Shown: piece after piece, positions 42,411-51,794 of the stretch
Layout: the number at the start of each line of letters is the position of its first letter
How positions within the stretch are numbered: position 1 is the stretch's first letter
NCBI RefSeq assembly: GCF_008933165.1
Contig: NZ_WBVQ01000001.1
Span: 62,001 to 126,000, forward strand
DNA from: Phaeocystidibacter marisrubri
GTDB taxonomy: Bacteria > Bacteroidota > Bacteroidia > Flavobacteriales > Schleiferiaceae
DNA length: 64,000 bases
Reading direction: 5' to 3'
The notes under the pieces: model-generated
Database searches by the model: none
What the model was told of the DNA's origin: nothing
Seen by the model: the letters and a program-made list of their open reading frames with translations, nothing else
Program-made: the position numbers and the translations under genes

Positions 42411-45239
42411 ATGCGAAAACTCCTCTTTACACTATTCGCTATTTCATCTTTTTACTCTTGGGCGCAGTTGAGGGCTTTAGATCATTCGGATTACGACGGA
42501 TGGAATCGAATATCAACCTATACCCTTGCGAATGATGGCAAATACATGGCCGTTCAAACCAGTCCGCAAGAAGGGGATAGTCATGTTGATCTTATTAAAA
42601 CCCGAAACGGTCGAAGTACGCGCTATGAACGCGCTTCGGGTCCGAGTTTTACGGCAGATGGCAAATGGCTCTTCTTTACGGTTTCCCCGGCATATGCAGA
42701 AGTTCGTCGGCTTAAACTAAAAGACACTCCCAAGGATGAAATGCCAGAAGATCATTTGGTTCGAGTAAATGTTCGCTCGGGTAAAACGGACACAATCTTC
42801 AATGTTTCTTCTTTTGATGTTCATCAAAATCAGGGAGCCTACATCTCCATCTTCTTGGAAGACGAAAAAGAGGTGGAGGAAGAGGAAGATGCCGATAGCA
42901 CAACCACTACCACAGATTATTTCTGGGATGGAGAAGAGAAAGTAGGAAGTGGATATACCGATGAAGATGCCAAGCGATTGGTAATTTGGAACCTCGAAAC
43001 CAATGTGCGTGATACCATTGAACGCGCTTCAGAATTGAAGTGGGCTAGTAAAGTGGCGAATGCTGTTATTATACAATCTGCTGGAGATTCCACACAGCCA
43101 GCCACAGTGCTCCGTTGGTTTAACGACCAACCTTATACGGCCATTGATACCGCTTTTGAAGGCGTGAAGAAGTTGTCGATGGATGAACTGGGAGTCCACG
43201 TAGCCTACTTGGTAACCCATGATTCTGAGAATGCAGATATTCATTACTACGACTTAAAATTGTCGGAAGGTTCAGCTTGGGCTTCGGTGGTATTAGAGGC
43301 AGAATCCGATCAACTTCCAGAAGGTTGGATGTTGTCGGAGTTCAACTCATTGAATTTTTCGGAAGATGGCAGAAGTCTCTATATGGCAACTCGACCTGTT
43401 CCATTCATTCCAGAAGAGGACACAACAGTTCTAGAGAGTGAAAAGGTTAGTCTGGATATCTGGTCATGGACCGATGAGGATATTCAACCTATGCAGAAGA
43501 TCAATTCAAGAGACGACAAACACCGATCGTACGAAGGTAGATTCATCCTTGCTGAGAAGAAGTGGGTTCAGTTGGAAGATGAAACAGTGGAACACGTCCG
43601 TGTAGATCTTGAAAGCGAATTGGATTACACCGTTGGTTACATGGTGCCACATTCGGAACGAGCTTCCATGAGCTGGAATTATCCAACGCCTATGGATTTT
43701 TACATCGTCGATTTGAACACAGGAGAAAAGAAGCGAATAGTTACTGGAGTTCGCAGTTGGCCTTCCCTATCACCAGCGGGTAAATATGTCTATTGGTGGG
43801 ATGGAGCTTCTTTGCAATGGAAGGGGTATAGAGTGGAAGACGGTCAGGATCTCATTCTATCGGCCAATATTTCTACTCCAGTGTACGATGAAGAACACGA
43901 TACCCCGAATGAGCCTGGCAGTTACGGATATGCCGGATGGAGCGAAGGAGATGAGAACTTCTATATTTATGATGCCTACGATATTTGGAGTGTGATCCCC
44001 GGTGGCAGCGCAACGAATATGACAGGAGGAAAAGGTAGAAACGCCAATACGCGTTATCGCTACATTCAATTGGATAGAGATCAGCGATTTCTTTCAACTC
44101 GTGGAGATTGGATTTTAGAATCTTTTAATGAATCAGACAAGTCGAATGCCTACGTGGAATTCTCTTTGGAGAATCGCAAAATGGAGACCTTAGTAGGGGG
44201 TGACTTCATGCTGTCTGACTTGATGAAGGCCGATTCCGCTGAGGTGTATGTCTACCGCAAACAGACCTTTGTAGATTACCCAGAACTCTATGTGGTTCGT
44301 GGGGATGATTTGGCGGATGCGGAGGTGGTAACGGAGACCAATCCTCAACAGTCGGACGTGCGATGGGGAACTTCTGAGTTGGTTGAATGGACCACGCCAA
44401 CAGGGATAGAGTTGCAGGGGCTGTTGTACAAGCCACAAGATTTTGACCCTACCAAGAAGTATCCTGTGCTGGTGTATTTCTATGAGACTTATTCTGATTT
44501 ATTGCACCGACACTACTTGCCAGCGCCAAGTGCCAGTGTGATTAATTTCCCATACTTCCTGAGCAATGAATACGTGATCTTCATTCCAGATGTGGTTTAC
44601 GAAGAGGGAAGACCGGGAAAGAGTGCCGAAGATTGCATCCTTTCAGGCGCTCAGATGATTGCACAGTACCCGTGGGCAGATGCTTCCAACATGGCCATTC
44701 AAGGTCAGAGTTGGGGGGGGTATCAAGTGGCTCATCTCGTCACCAGAACCGATATGTTTAAATGTGCCATGGCAGGTGCTCCTGTGAGTAACATGACCTC
44801 GGCTTATGGCGGAATTCGCTGGGGATCGGGTATGAGTAGAGAGTTCCAGTATGAAAGAACACAGAGTAGAATTGGGGGAACCCTATGGGAGCGCACCGAT
44901 CTCTACTTGGAGAATTCTCCGGTGTTCTACGCGCATCAAGTAGAAACTCCTCTTCTCATTATGCACAATGATAACGATGGTGCAGTACCTTGGTACCAAG
45001 GAATTGAATACTTCATGGCATTGCGAAGATTACAGAAACCTGTTTGGATGCTGGTATACAATGGGGAAGAACACAACCTCATGCAGCGTCACAACAGAAA
45101 GGATTTGAGTGTTCGAATGGCTCAATTCTTTGACCATTATTTAAAAGGTGCACCGGCTCCAGAATGGATGGTGAAGGGGCGCCCTTACAACGAGAAAGAC
45201 TTCAACTCAGCAATAAATGAATACAATGAAAATGAATAA
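42411..45239 (+). CDS. Prolyl-oligopeptidase family (S9) serine peptidase, exported
   Basis: The protein has 942 residues. A signal peptide (MRKLLFTLFAISSFYSWAQL) is followed by a seven-bladed propeller region (~30-640) with an acidic insertion at ~145-165 (EEEEDADSTTTTTDY), then an alpha/beta hydrolase domain. Catalytic Ser is in GQSWGGYQ, Asp in MHNDNDGAVPW and His in NGEEHNL. Such enzymes cleave peptides in the periplasm. It lies 26 bases after the second permease and overlaps the next peptidase gene, so it belongs to the ABC operon. Confidence 0.94.
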   Translation: MRKLLFTLFAISSFYSWAQLRALDHSDYDGWNRISTYTLANDGKYMAVQTSPQEGDSHVDLIKTRNGRSTRYERASGPSFTADGKWLFFTVSPAYAEVRRLKLKDTPKDEMPEDHLVRVNVRSGKTDTIFNVSSFDVHQNQGAYISIFLEDEKEVEEEEDADSTTTTTDYFWDGEEKVGSGYTDEDAKRLVIWNLETNVRDTIERASELKWASKVANAVIIQSAGDSTQPATVLRWFNDQPYTAIDTAFEGVKKLSMDELGVHVAYLVTHDSENADIHYYDLKLSEGSAWASVVLEAESDQLPEGWMLSEFNSLNFSEDGRSLYMATRPVPFIPEEDTTVLESEKVSLDIWSWTDEDIQPMQKINSRDDKHRSYEGRFILAEKKWVQLEDETVEHVRVDLESELDYTVGYMVPHSERASMSWNYPTPMDFYIVDLNTGEKKRIVTGVRSWPSLSPAGKYVYWWDGASLQWKGYRVEDGQDLILSANISTPVYDEEHDTPNEPGSYGYAGWSEGDENFYIYDAYDIWSVIPGGSATNMTGGKGRNANTRYRYIQLDRDQRFLSTRGDWILESFNESDKSNAYVEFSLENRKMETLVGGDFMLSDLMKADSAEVYVYRKQTFVDYPELYVVRGDDLADAEVVTETNPQQSDVRWGTSELVEWTTPTGIELQGLLYKPQDFDPTKKYPVLVYFYETYSDLLHRHYLPAPSASVINFPYFLSNEYVIFIPDVVYEEGRPGKSAEDCILSGAQMIAQYPWADASNMAIQGQSWGGYQVAHLVTRTDMFKCAMAGAPVSNMTSAYGGIRWGSGMSREFQYERTQSRIGGTLWERTDLYLENSPVFYAHQVETPLLIMHNDNDGAVPWYQGIEYFMALRRLQKPVWMLVYNGEEHNLMQRHNRKDLSVRMAQFFDHYLKGAPAPEWMVKGRPYNEKDFNSAINEYNENE

Positions 45240-47136
45240 GATCCTATTGAAGATTGGGTTGGTAGCAATTGGAGTGAGCAGCTCCTTCGCTACGATGGCG
45301 CAAGACTTTGCCCCAGTACAGAGAGCAGATAGATACCAAGTGGAGGTCAATATTATAGGCCGATTGGATTCGAAGATAGATGTGACTGTGGTTCCACCCA
45401 TTATGAACACCGATGAGGTGATCTACGCGATGCCGAAAATCGTCCCTGGTACGTATGATATTTCCGATTTTGGTCAGTTTGTTCGAGGTTTGAAAGCCTT
45501 TGACAGCAGAGGGAATGAGCTTAAAACCAAGCGCCTCGACGAAAACCGCTGGTCTATATCAAACGGAAAGGCGCTCTACAAGATCACGTATGAAGCGGTT
45601 GAAACCGATGGCGACCGAAAAGCAGACATCTTCCTTCCGGGAGGAACGGCTATTGCAGAAGACGGGGTGCTGATGAACAACTTCGGCTTTGTTGGCTTTA
45701 TGGAGGGCTTTGACGCGGTTCAATACCATTATGAAGTGGTTCACGATGAAAGTCTGGTGGCTACAACCGCATTAGACATTGAGTCCGTTTCACCAAAGCG
45801 CGATGTCTTCTTTGCACGAGACTACTTTGAACTACACGATAGGCCCATCCTCTATGCCGCTGACAATGTTGCTGGAACGATGGTGGCGGGTGCCGAAGTG
45901 ACCATTGGAGTGTATTCTCCAGAAGGGACGCTAGATGCCGATGTGCTTCTTGAGGGATTGAAGCCTGTATTTGATGCCGCTTCGAACTACTTAGGTGGTT
46001 CTCTCCCCACAGATCGCTATGTGGTCTTGGTGTGGGGACTCACTCGCGAGGAAACCTTTAGTGCTGGTGGAGTAGGTGCCTTGGAGCACTTCACGAGCAC
46101 CACGGTAACCATGCCAGATGTAGACGACAGAACGTATGCGATGTTCCAAACCGGTCCCAATCCCAAGATGCAATTCTTGCGCGGTATTGTGGCTCATGAA
46201 TTCTTTCATATTGTAACACCGCTTAACATCCACAGTGAGCAGATTCACGATTATGACTTCATCAACCCACAAATGAGTAAGCACCTTTGGTTCTACGAAG
46301 GGTTGACCGAATACAACAGCTTGATTAGTCAAGTGCGTGGGGGTGTGATCACCGAAGAGCATTTTATGTCGGAAATGGTAGAAAAGATGCACGGTGCCGA
46401 TAATTTCAATGAACACATTCCAATGACTGTTCGAAGTAAGCACGCACTCGATCTTTTCGCAGATCAGTACTTGGATGTTTACCAGAAAGGTGCATTGATT
46501 GGAATGGCGTTGGACATGCAGATTCGCAAACAGACCGATGGCGAAGAGGGATTGGTTGATCTGATGATTAAACTGAAGGACATGTATGGTCCTGATACCT
46601 TCTTTGTAGATGACCAGTTCTTCGATATCCTCACCGCTAATGCACCAGAAGGAACAGAGGAATTCTTGTATGAATACATCTCAGGTACGGCTCCACTTCC
46701 TTTTGAAGAGCTCTTCCCTGAGATGGGCTATGCCTATGATGAAGAGAAGTTGAAGTACGTGGTGGAAATGCCATCATGGGGCGCGACATACTTGAGCAGT
46801 AGAGGCAAGTATTACTACATCACCGACATAGATTCTGAGAGTGAATTCACACGAGGGTTTGGATTGAAGAAGGGCGACCAACTCATTCGATGGAATGGTG
46901 AAAAAATCAAGGGCGGAGAGCTTCAAAACGTGCTAGATGAATGGCATGAAACCGCCTGTGTTGGCAGTGAAGTAGTGATTGAAGTTATCCGCACGGATGC
47001 AAATGGCGATGAAGATGAAATTGAACTCACCAGCATCACTACCTTCGCTACGGAGTCAGAACGACACATCCTTGAGAAGTCGGATAGTGCTACCCCAGAG
47101 CAGTTGGCGTTGAAAGCTGCTTGGTTAAATCTTTGA
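45226..47136 (+). CDS. M61-like metallopeptidase with PDZ domain, exported
   Basis: About 636 residues from ATG 45226 (MKMNKILLKIGLVAIG...SFATMAQ signal peptide); ATG codons at 45217 and 45232 are alternatives. An N-terminal beta domain is followed by the gluzincin core with HEFFH in GIVAHEFFHIVTPLN and the distal Glu in FYEGLTEYNS, and then a C-terminal PDZ domain (GFGLKKGDQLIRWNGEKI). The family removes N-terminal Gly/Ala residues. It overlaps the S9 gene 3' end, so translation is coupled. Confidence 0.9.
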   Translation: MKMNKILLKIGLVAIGVSSSFATMAQDFAPVQRADRYQVEVNIIGRLDSKIDVTVVPPIMNTDEVIYAMPKIVPGTYDISDFGQFVRGLKAFDSRGNELKTKRLDENRWSISNGKALYKITYEAVETDGDRKADIFLPGGTAIAEDGVLMNNFGFVGFMEGFDAVQYHYEVVHDESLVATTALDIESVSPKRDVFFARDYFELHDRPILYAADNVAGTMVAGAEVTIGVYSPEGTLDADVLLEGLKPVFDAASNYLGGSLPTDRYVVLVWGLTREETFSAGGVGALEHFTSTTVTMPDVDDRTYAMFQTGPNPKMQFLRGIVAHEFFHIVTPLNIHSEQIHDYDFINPQMSKHLWFYEGLTEYNSLISQVRGGVITEEHFMSEMVEKMHGADNFNEHIPMTVRSKHALDLFADQYLDVYQKGALIGMALDMQIRKQTDGEEGLVDLMIKLKDMYGPDTFFVDDQFFDILTANAPEGTEEFLYEYISGTAPLPFEELFPEMGYAYDEEKLKYVVEMPSWGATYLSSRGKYYYITDIDSESEFTRGFGLKKGDQLIRWNGEKIKGGELQNVLDEWHETACVGSEVVIEVIRTDANGDEDEIELTSITTFATESERHILEKSDSATPEQLALKAAWLNL

Positions 47137-47150
47137 TTAACAACTAGAAT

Positions 47151-49187
47151 ATGAAAATGAATAAACTTGTACTAGCTGGCCTTTGTGCTTCAGCTGTAGC
47201 TTGTAACCAAAAACCCGAAGTGGTTGAGGTGGACCCTAATGTGGGGTTTGAGCTTTCGTCGTTGGATAGCAGCTATGCTCCATGTGACGATTTCTTTCAC
47301 TTTTCAGCCCAAGGCTGGTTAGATAAGAATCCTATTCCAGAAGCGGAATCTTCTTGGGGTAAGTTCAGCGCACTTTCTAAGAACAATCAAATTCGCGTTC
47401 GCGAATTGTTTGATGGACTTCTCAGTTCTACAGAGACAGCGGCAAAGGGTTCAGACGCTCAGCTCGTGGGTGACTTGTACCGTTCAGGTATGGATTCACT
47501 TCGAATCGAGAAAGCTGCATTCACGCCTATTGAAGCATTGGTAAATGATTTTGCAGGTGTCCAATCCGTTCAGGAATGGTTGGATGCTGCTGTTCGCAAT
47601 GAATCAAAAGGTGTGTCTATGCCTTTTGGTGTATATGTTGGGCCAGATGATAAAAATGCAAGTATGAACGCTTTGCACGTTTATCAATCAGGTCTAGGAT
47701 TGCCAGATCAAGCCTATTACGTTCGCGAAGATTCAACCTCTCAATACATCCAAGAGAAATACGTAGCGCACATTGCGCGAATGCTCAAGATGTACGGAAT
47801 GGACAATTCAGAAGACATTGCAGCTGAGGTGTATGCATTCGAGAAAAGGTTGGCTGAACACATGATGGACCGTGTAGCACGTCGTGATCCAGCGAACACC
47901 TATAACAAAATGACCGTAGCAGAATTGGATGAAATGACGCCGAATCTGTCATTTGCCAATTACTTAGCCGCTCAAGGCATTTCTACAGAAGAGCTCATTG
48001 TTACTTCTCCAGACTACATTGAGTTTGTGGGTGAAGATATCGCCAACTGGAACCCAAGCACATTGAGTCACTACTCCATTTGGAAAGTGATTGACGGTTT
48101 TGCGAATCAATTGCATCACGAGGCCGTTCAGGCGAACTTTGACTTTTTCTCAACCGTGCTTTCTGGCGTTACTGAAATGCAACCGCGTTGGAGAAGAGTT
48201 CAGGGAGGAATGAGTGGTTTGAGCGAGCAAATCGGTCATCTTTATGTGGATGAATACTTCCCGGCTGAACACAAAGCGAAGATCGAGGCGATGGTAGAAG
48301 ACCTGCGTTCTGCTTTCCGCGTTCGCATTGAGAACTCTACTTGGATGAGTGCCGAAACTAAAGGTAAAGCCATCGAGAAGCTAGAGGCCTTCACCTATAA
48401 GATTGGGTATCCAGATACGTGGAAAGACTACAGCGACTTGGATATTCGTGCCGATGATTATGTAGGGAATTCTATTCGAATGAGCGAATACCTCACTGCG
48501 GAGAACCTTGCAAAATTGGGTAAGCCCGTAGATAAATCTGAGTGGCACATGGGAGCGCACATTGTAAACGCGTACTACAACCCAAGTAACAATGAAGTGG
48601 TATTCCCTGCGGGTATTCTTCAGCCACCGTTCTATATGCCAGAAGCAGATGCCGCATTGAACTACGGCGCAATTGGCGGAGTGATTGGTCATGAATTCAC
48701 TCATGGCTTTGACGATCAAGGGAGCAAGTACGACAAAGACGGAAACCTCGTGGATTGGTGGACGCCTGAAGATCGCGCTCGTTTTGAAGAATTGACGTCT
48801 TCTGTGGTTAATCTCTACAGTTCTTACGAAGCATTGCCAGGTGAGTTTGTGAATGGCGAACAAACCCTAGGTGAGAACATTGCCGACTTGGGTGGTTTGA
48901 CGCTTGCATATCACGCTTACTTGAAGCACATGGAAGGCAAGGAAGAACCAGCGCCAATTGGCGGCTTCACGGATGATCAACGCGTATTCTTGGGCTGGGC
49001 TCAAGTTTGGCAAGTTCATTACACCGAAGAAGCTTTGCGCTTCCGTTTGAATAACGATTATCACTCTCCAGGTGAGTTTCGCGTGATTGGTCCAATGAGC
49101 AATATGCCAGAATTCTGGGAAGCTTATGGATGTGGAAACGGAACTCCTATGCACTTGTCAGATTCAGCGCATGCTGTGATTTGGTAA
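47151..49187 (+). CDS. M13 (neprilysin-like) metallopeptidase lipoprotein
   Basis: The protein has 678 residues. The lipobox is ASAVACNQ (mature Cys at ~19), so it is membrane-anchored. The M13 N-terminal helical domain (PCDDFFHFSAQGWLDKNPIP) and catalytic region are seen: NAYYNPSNNEVVFPAGILQP, zinc HExxH in VIGHEFTHGFDDQGSKYD, third ligand GENIADLGG, and a C-terminal HYHSPGEFR-like block (NDYHSPGEFRVIGP). It degrades oligopeptides in the periplasm. Only 14 bases separate it from the M61-like gene, and its leader MKMNK is shared with that gene. Confidence 0.95.
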   Translation: MKMNKLVLAGLCASAVACNQKPEVVEVDPNVGFELSSLDSSYAPCDDFFHFSAQGWLDKNPIPEAESSWGKFSALSKNNQIRVRELFDGLLSSTETAAKGSDAQLVGDLYRSGMDSLRIEKAAFTPIEALVNDFAGVQSVQEWLDAAVRNESKGVSMPFGVYVGPDDKNASMNALHVYQSGLGLPDQAYYVREDSTSQYIQEKYVAHIARMLKMYGMDNSEDIAAEVYAFEKRLAEHMMDRVARRDPANTYNKMTVAELDEMTPNLSFANYLAAQGISTEELIVTSPDYIEFVGEDIANWNPSTLSHYSIWKVIDGFANQLHHEAVQANFDFFSTVLSGVTEMQPRWRRVQGGMSGLSEQIGHLYVDEYFPAEHKAKIEAMVEDLRSAFRVRIENSTWMSAETKGKAIEKLEAFTYKIGYPDTWKDYSDLDIRADDYVGNSIRMSEYLTAENLAKLGKPVDKSEWHMGAHIVNAYYNPSNNEVVFPAGILQPPFYMPEADAALNYGAIGGVIGHEFTHGFDDQGSKYDKDGNLVDWWTPEDRARFEELTSSVVNLYSSYEALPGEFVNGEQTLGENIADLGGLTLAYHAYLKHMEGKEEPAPIGGFTDDQRVFLGWAQVWQVHYTEEALRFRLNNDYHSPGEFRVIGPMSNMPEFWEAYGCGNGTPMHLSDSAHAVIW

Positions 49188-49211
49188 GTTGCCAAGGATA
49201 GCACATACAGA

Positions 49212-49239
49212 AGGGACGCCAATAGGTGTCCCTTTTTTT
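49212..49239 (+). terminator. Rho-independent terminator ending the ABC-peptidase operon
   Basis: AGGGACGCC (49212-49220) pairs with GGTGTCCCT (49225-49233) with one wobble, followed by a T-run to 49239. Confidence 0.85.
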
Positions 49240-49291
49240 GTGGAAGAAATGCCGAACTTTGGAAAAGGTGCACTTTGTAACGTATATCACC

Positions 49292-49320
49292 TTTCGCACG
49301 TAAGGCTGCCTCTATCTTTG
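49292..49320 (+). promoter_or_regulatory. Promoter of the rhodanese operon
   Basis: TATCTTTG at 49313-49320 is an exact TAnnTTTG -7 match, and TTTC at 49292-49295 lies 17 nt before it, a near match to the TTTG -33 element. The ATG at 49359 follows after a short leader. Confidence 0.6.
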
Positions 49321-49358
49321 TACTCTCAAATTGATAACCACACATAAACGTGAATACT

Positions 49359-49631
49359 ATGAATGAGATCATCAACGATCCAAACGCAACGATTGTAGAC
49401 GTTAGAACTCCGGGTGAATTTGCAGGAGGAAATGTTACTGGATCTATTAACATTCCATTGAATGAAGTTCCTCATCGTCTAGATGAATTCAAAAGCATGA
49501 GTAAACCTTTGGTGGTTTGCTGTTTGTCAGGCGGTCGTTCTGGTCAAGCTGTAGAGTTTTTGAAGGCGAATGGTGTTGACAATATTTACAACGGTGGCGG
49601 CTGGTCACAGGTTGCAATCCACAAAATGTAA
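49359..49631 (+). CDS. Cytoplasmic single-domain rhodanese
   Basis: The protein has 90 residues from ATG 49359, with no signal peptide. Conserved rhodanese elements are TIVDVRTPGEFAGGNVTGSI and the active loop CCLSGGRSGQAV with its catalytic Cys, and the ending NGGGWSQ is shared with the next gene. It would carry persulfide sulfur on the Cys. It is the first gene of the operon; the next rhodanese starts two bases after its stop. Confidence 0.92.
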   Translation: MNEIINDPNATIVDVRTPGEFAGGNVTGSINIPLNEVPHRLDEFKSMSKPLVVCCLSGGRSGQAVEFLKANGVDNIYNGGGWSQVAIHKM

Positions 49632-49633
49632 GC

Positions 49634-49942
49634 ATGGGATTATTCGGGAAATTGTTTAAAAACTCTACTCCAGACTACGGACAATGGTTGTCGGAAGGCG
49701 GAGTAATTGTAGATGTGAGAACACCGGCTGAATTTAAGTCGGGTCACATCAAAGGTTCAAAGAACATTCCTTTGGATCAGTTCCAACGCAGCTTGCATAA
49801 ACTGGATAAAAAGAAACCGGTGATTGTATGCTGTAGAAGTGGAATGCGAAGTGCTCAAGCGCTGGGCATCCTAAAGCAAAATGGTTTTGAACGCGCACAC
49901 AACGGTGGCGGCTGGACCAACTTGCAAAGAAAACTAGGTTAA
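49634..49942 (+). CDS. Cytoplasmic single-domain rhodanese (second copy)
   Basis: The protein has 102 residues. IVDVRTPAEFKSGHIKGSKN and the active loop CCRSGMRSAQA are intact. It is a diverged paralogue of the preceding gene, sharing the ending AHNGGGWTNL, which suggests tandem duplication. It is separated from the lipoprotein rhodanese by 68 bp. Confidence 0.92.
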   Translation: MGLFGKLFKNSTPDYGQWLSEGGVIVDVRTPAEFKSGHIKGSKNIPLDQFQRSLHKLDKKKPVIVCCRSGMRSAQALGILKQNGFERAHNGGGWTNLQRKLG

Positions 49943-50010
49943 GAACCGTAACTTTCAAACCCGAGCTAGGCAGCTTTCTGTCTTCTTGGGTTTATTAATA
50001 AAATACTCAT

Positions 50011-50451
50011 ATGAATAAGTCTATTTGGATGATGTCTGCACTAGTAGTGGGATTGACTGCTTGCGGACAAACGACATCGTCAAGTTCAACTTCTCCTTCC
50101 AATGAAACCACTGAAGAGGTCGCTCAGCAACCGTCGATTGTTTCTGTAGGCGCAGAAGAGTTTGAGAAGCGAATGGAAGAAACGCCGGGTTACTTACTCG
50201 ATGTGCGCACTCCAGCAGAATTTGCAGAGGGCCACATTGAGGGAGCCAATTTGATCAACTTCTACGATTCTGATTTTAAGGATCGCATTAGTGAATTAGA
50301 CAAGAGTGAAACCGTTTATGTTTACTGTCGCTCTGGAGGGAGAAGTGGCAATGCATCTCGTGTGATGGAAGAGCTCGGCTTTCAGAATGTAGTTGACTTG
50401 AGTGGTGGCATAACCTCTTGGAAGGCTAAGGGACATCCAACAGTACAATAA
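50011..50451 (+). CDS. Exported rhodanese lipoprotein
   Basis: The protein has 146 residues. It has a lipoprotein signal (VVGLTACGQT) and a Ser/Thr-rich linker, then a rhodanese domain (YLLDVRTPAEFAEGHIEGAN) with active loop YCRSGGRSGNAS. It therefore performs sulfur transfer or persulfide binding outside the cytoplasm, the third rhodanese in a row but in a different compartment from the first two. Confidence 0.92.
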   Translation: MNKSIWMMSALVVGLTACGQTTSSSSTSPSNETTEEVAQQPSIVSVGAEEFEKRMEETPGYLLDVRTPAEFAEGHIEGANLINFYDSDFKDRISELDKSETVYVYCRSGGRSGNASRVMEELGFQNVVDLSGGITSWKAKGHPTVQ

Positions 50452-50453
50452 CA

Positions 50454-50678
50454 ATGAACGCGTTATTTCAAAGACGCTGGCTCCTCTGGGTTGTCGGTAT
50501 TGGAGTTGGAGCAATTGGAGGATATCTGTACTATAGCCAGATCGGCTGTGAGTCGGGGTCGTGTGCCATAACTTCAGATCCAACCAACAGTACATTGTAT
50601 GGTAGTTTGATGGGGGTTTTTCTTTTTGATTCCTTCTATCGAAAGGATAAATCTTCCAGTCAGAATACGGCTGAGTAA
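50454..50678 (+). CDS. DUF6132-like small membrane protein
   Basis: The protein has 74 residues. One or two membrane helices (LLWVVGIGVGAIGGYLYYS and LYGSLMGVFLFDSF) flank a loop with two Cys, GCESGSCAITSDP, the DUF6132 signature commonly next to rhodanese genes in this phylum. It starts two bases after the rhodanese lipoprotein stop. The paired cysteines may participate in sulfur or redox transfer; this is inference. Confidence 0.82.
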   Translation: MNALFQRRWLLWVVGIGVGAIGGYLYYSQIGCESGSCAITSDPTNSTLYGSLMGVFLFDSFYRKDKSSSQNTAE

Positions 50679-50732
50679 GAGGAAAGTAGTAGCTTTAATG
50701 TGAAACTACTTTTCAATTAACCACTACCTACT

Positions 50733-51197
50733 ATGAAATCATTACGACTGTTATCCACGCTAATTGCCGTTGTCTTAGGCATTTCGAGTTATGATGCGAA
50801 TGCTCAGAACTGGAGCGAATCGCGACTTCAAGAAATGTACTTGGGATACTTAGAAGATCAAGGAATTGAAGGCTGGATAGATTCCGATGGAGACGTTCAA
50901 TTCACCTACAACGACCGAAACTATTTCGTTGAAGTGAATGAAGATGACAACGAGTTTTTCCGTGTCGTTCTTTTCAACATCTGGCCAATTGAATCTCAAA
51001 GCGAAGCCGTTCAAGTGGCTTTTGCGGTTGATGAGGTGAATAGGCAAGCTAAAGTTGCTAAGGCGTATACCCAGAACGACAACGTGTGGATTGCATGTGA
51101 ATTGTTTGTGGGGCATCCGGAAGACTTTAAACCTGTTTTCGACAGGTGTTTGACGGCAATTGACGCTGCTATAGATACTTTCGTTGCAGAGATGTAA
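50733..51197 (+). CDS. Exported YbjN-like protein
   Basis: The protein has 154 residues with signal peptide (MKSLRLLSTLIAVVLGISSYDANAQ). The mature part shows the YbjN/secretion-chaperone-like alternation: EMYLGYLEDQGIEGWIDSDG, FTYNDRNYFVEV, then a long C-terminal helix (DFKPVFDRCLTAIDAAIDTF). Its function is unknown. It lies in the middle of the sulfur/redox operon with spacings of 54 and 9 bases. Confidence 0.72.
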   Translation: MKSLRLLSTLIAVVLGISSYDANAQNWSESRLQEMYLGYLEDQGIEGWIDSDGDVQFTYNDRNYFVEVNEDDNEFFRVVLFNIWPIESQSEAVQVAFAVDEVNRQAKVAKAYTQNDNVWIACELFVGHPEDFKPVFDRCLTAIDAAIDTFVAEM

Positions 51198-51206
51198 TCC
51201 TATTTT

Positions 51207-51794
51207 ATGAAGAGCTTTCGACTGTCCATATTAGTAGCCTTCACCTTTCTTGTTGCTTGTGATGATTCGACTGATCCGGCCGAGTTAACCACTGAGCAAA
51301 TCATAGAAAGGGGAAGCGAGATCGCCGGTAAAAGTCAGTCTGCACTGGCTTCTACACTGGTGGCTCAAATCGAGAAAAGCGGCTTTGAGGGGGCAGTGAG
51401 TTTCTGTCACGTGAACGCATCTCCCATTGTGGATAGCCTGGAAGCTGCACATGATGTAAAGATCCGAAGGACCTCTTTCCGACATAGAAATCCGAATAAT
51501 GAACCGGATGAGTTGGATCGAGATGTGCTTTCCATCTTTGAGGAGAAAAGCGAGAGTGGGGAAGATCTGACTCCGGTTGTAAAAACCGACAGCGAAGCCA
51601 TTCGTTACTATCAGCCCATTATGGTAATGCCGTTGTGCACCAATTGTCACGGTATGCCAGGAGAGAGTCTCACAGCGGATTTACACGCTCTTATATTGGA
51701 TGAATATCCAGATGATGAGGCGGTAGGTTATGAGGTGGGAGATTTCAGAGGTGCTTGGGTCGTGGAATTCGCGACAAAACAAGAATCGAAATGA
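51207..51794 (+). CDS. DUF3365/Tll0287-like c-type heme lipoprotein
   Basis: The protein has 195 residues. It has a lipoprotein signal (FTFLVACDDS) and a helical bundle with FCHVNASPIVDSLEAAHD followed by IRRTSFRHRNPNNEPDELD, the Tll0287/DUF3365 fold, and a heme-binding motif CTNCHG after YYQPIMVMPL. It is predicted to be an envelope heme sensor or electron carrier. Its stop overlaps the thioredoxin start (ATGA). Confidence 0.85.
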   Translation: MKSFRLSILVAFTFLVACDDSTDPAELTTEQIIERGSEIAGKSQSALASTLVAQIEKSGFEGAVSFCHVNASPIVDSLEAAHDVKIRRTSFRHRNPNNEPDELDRDVLSIFEEKSESGEDLTPVVKTDSEAIRYYQPIMVMPLCTNCHGMPGESLTADLHALILDEYPDDEAVGYEVGDFRGAWVVEFATKQESK

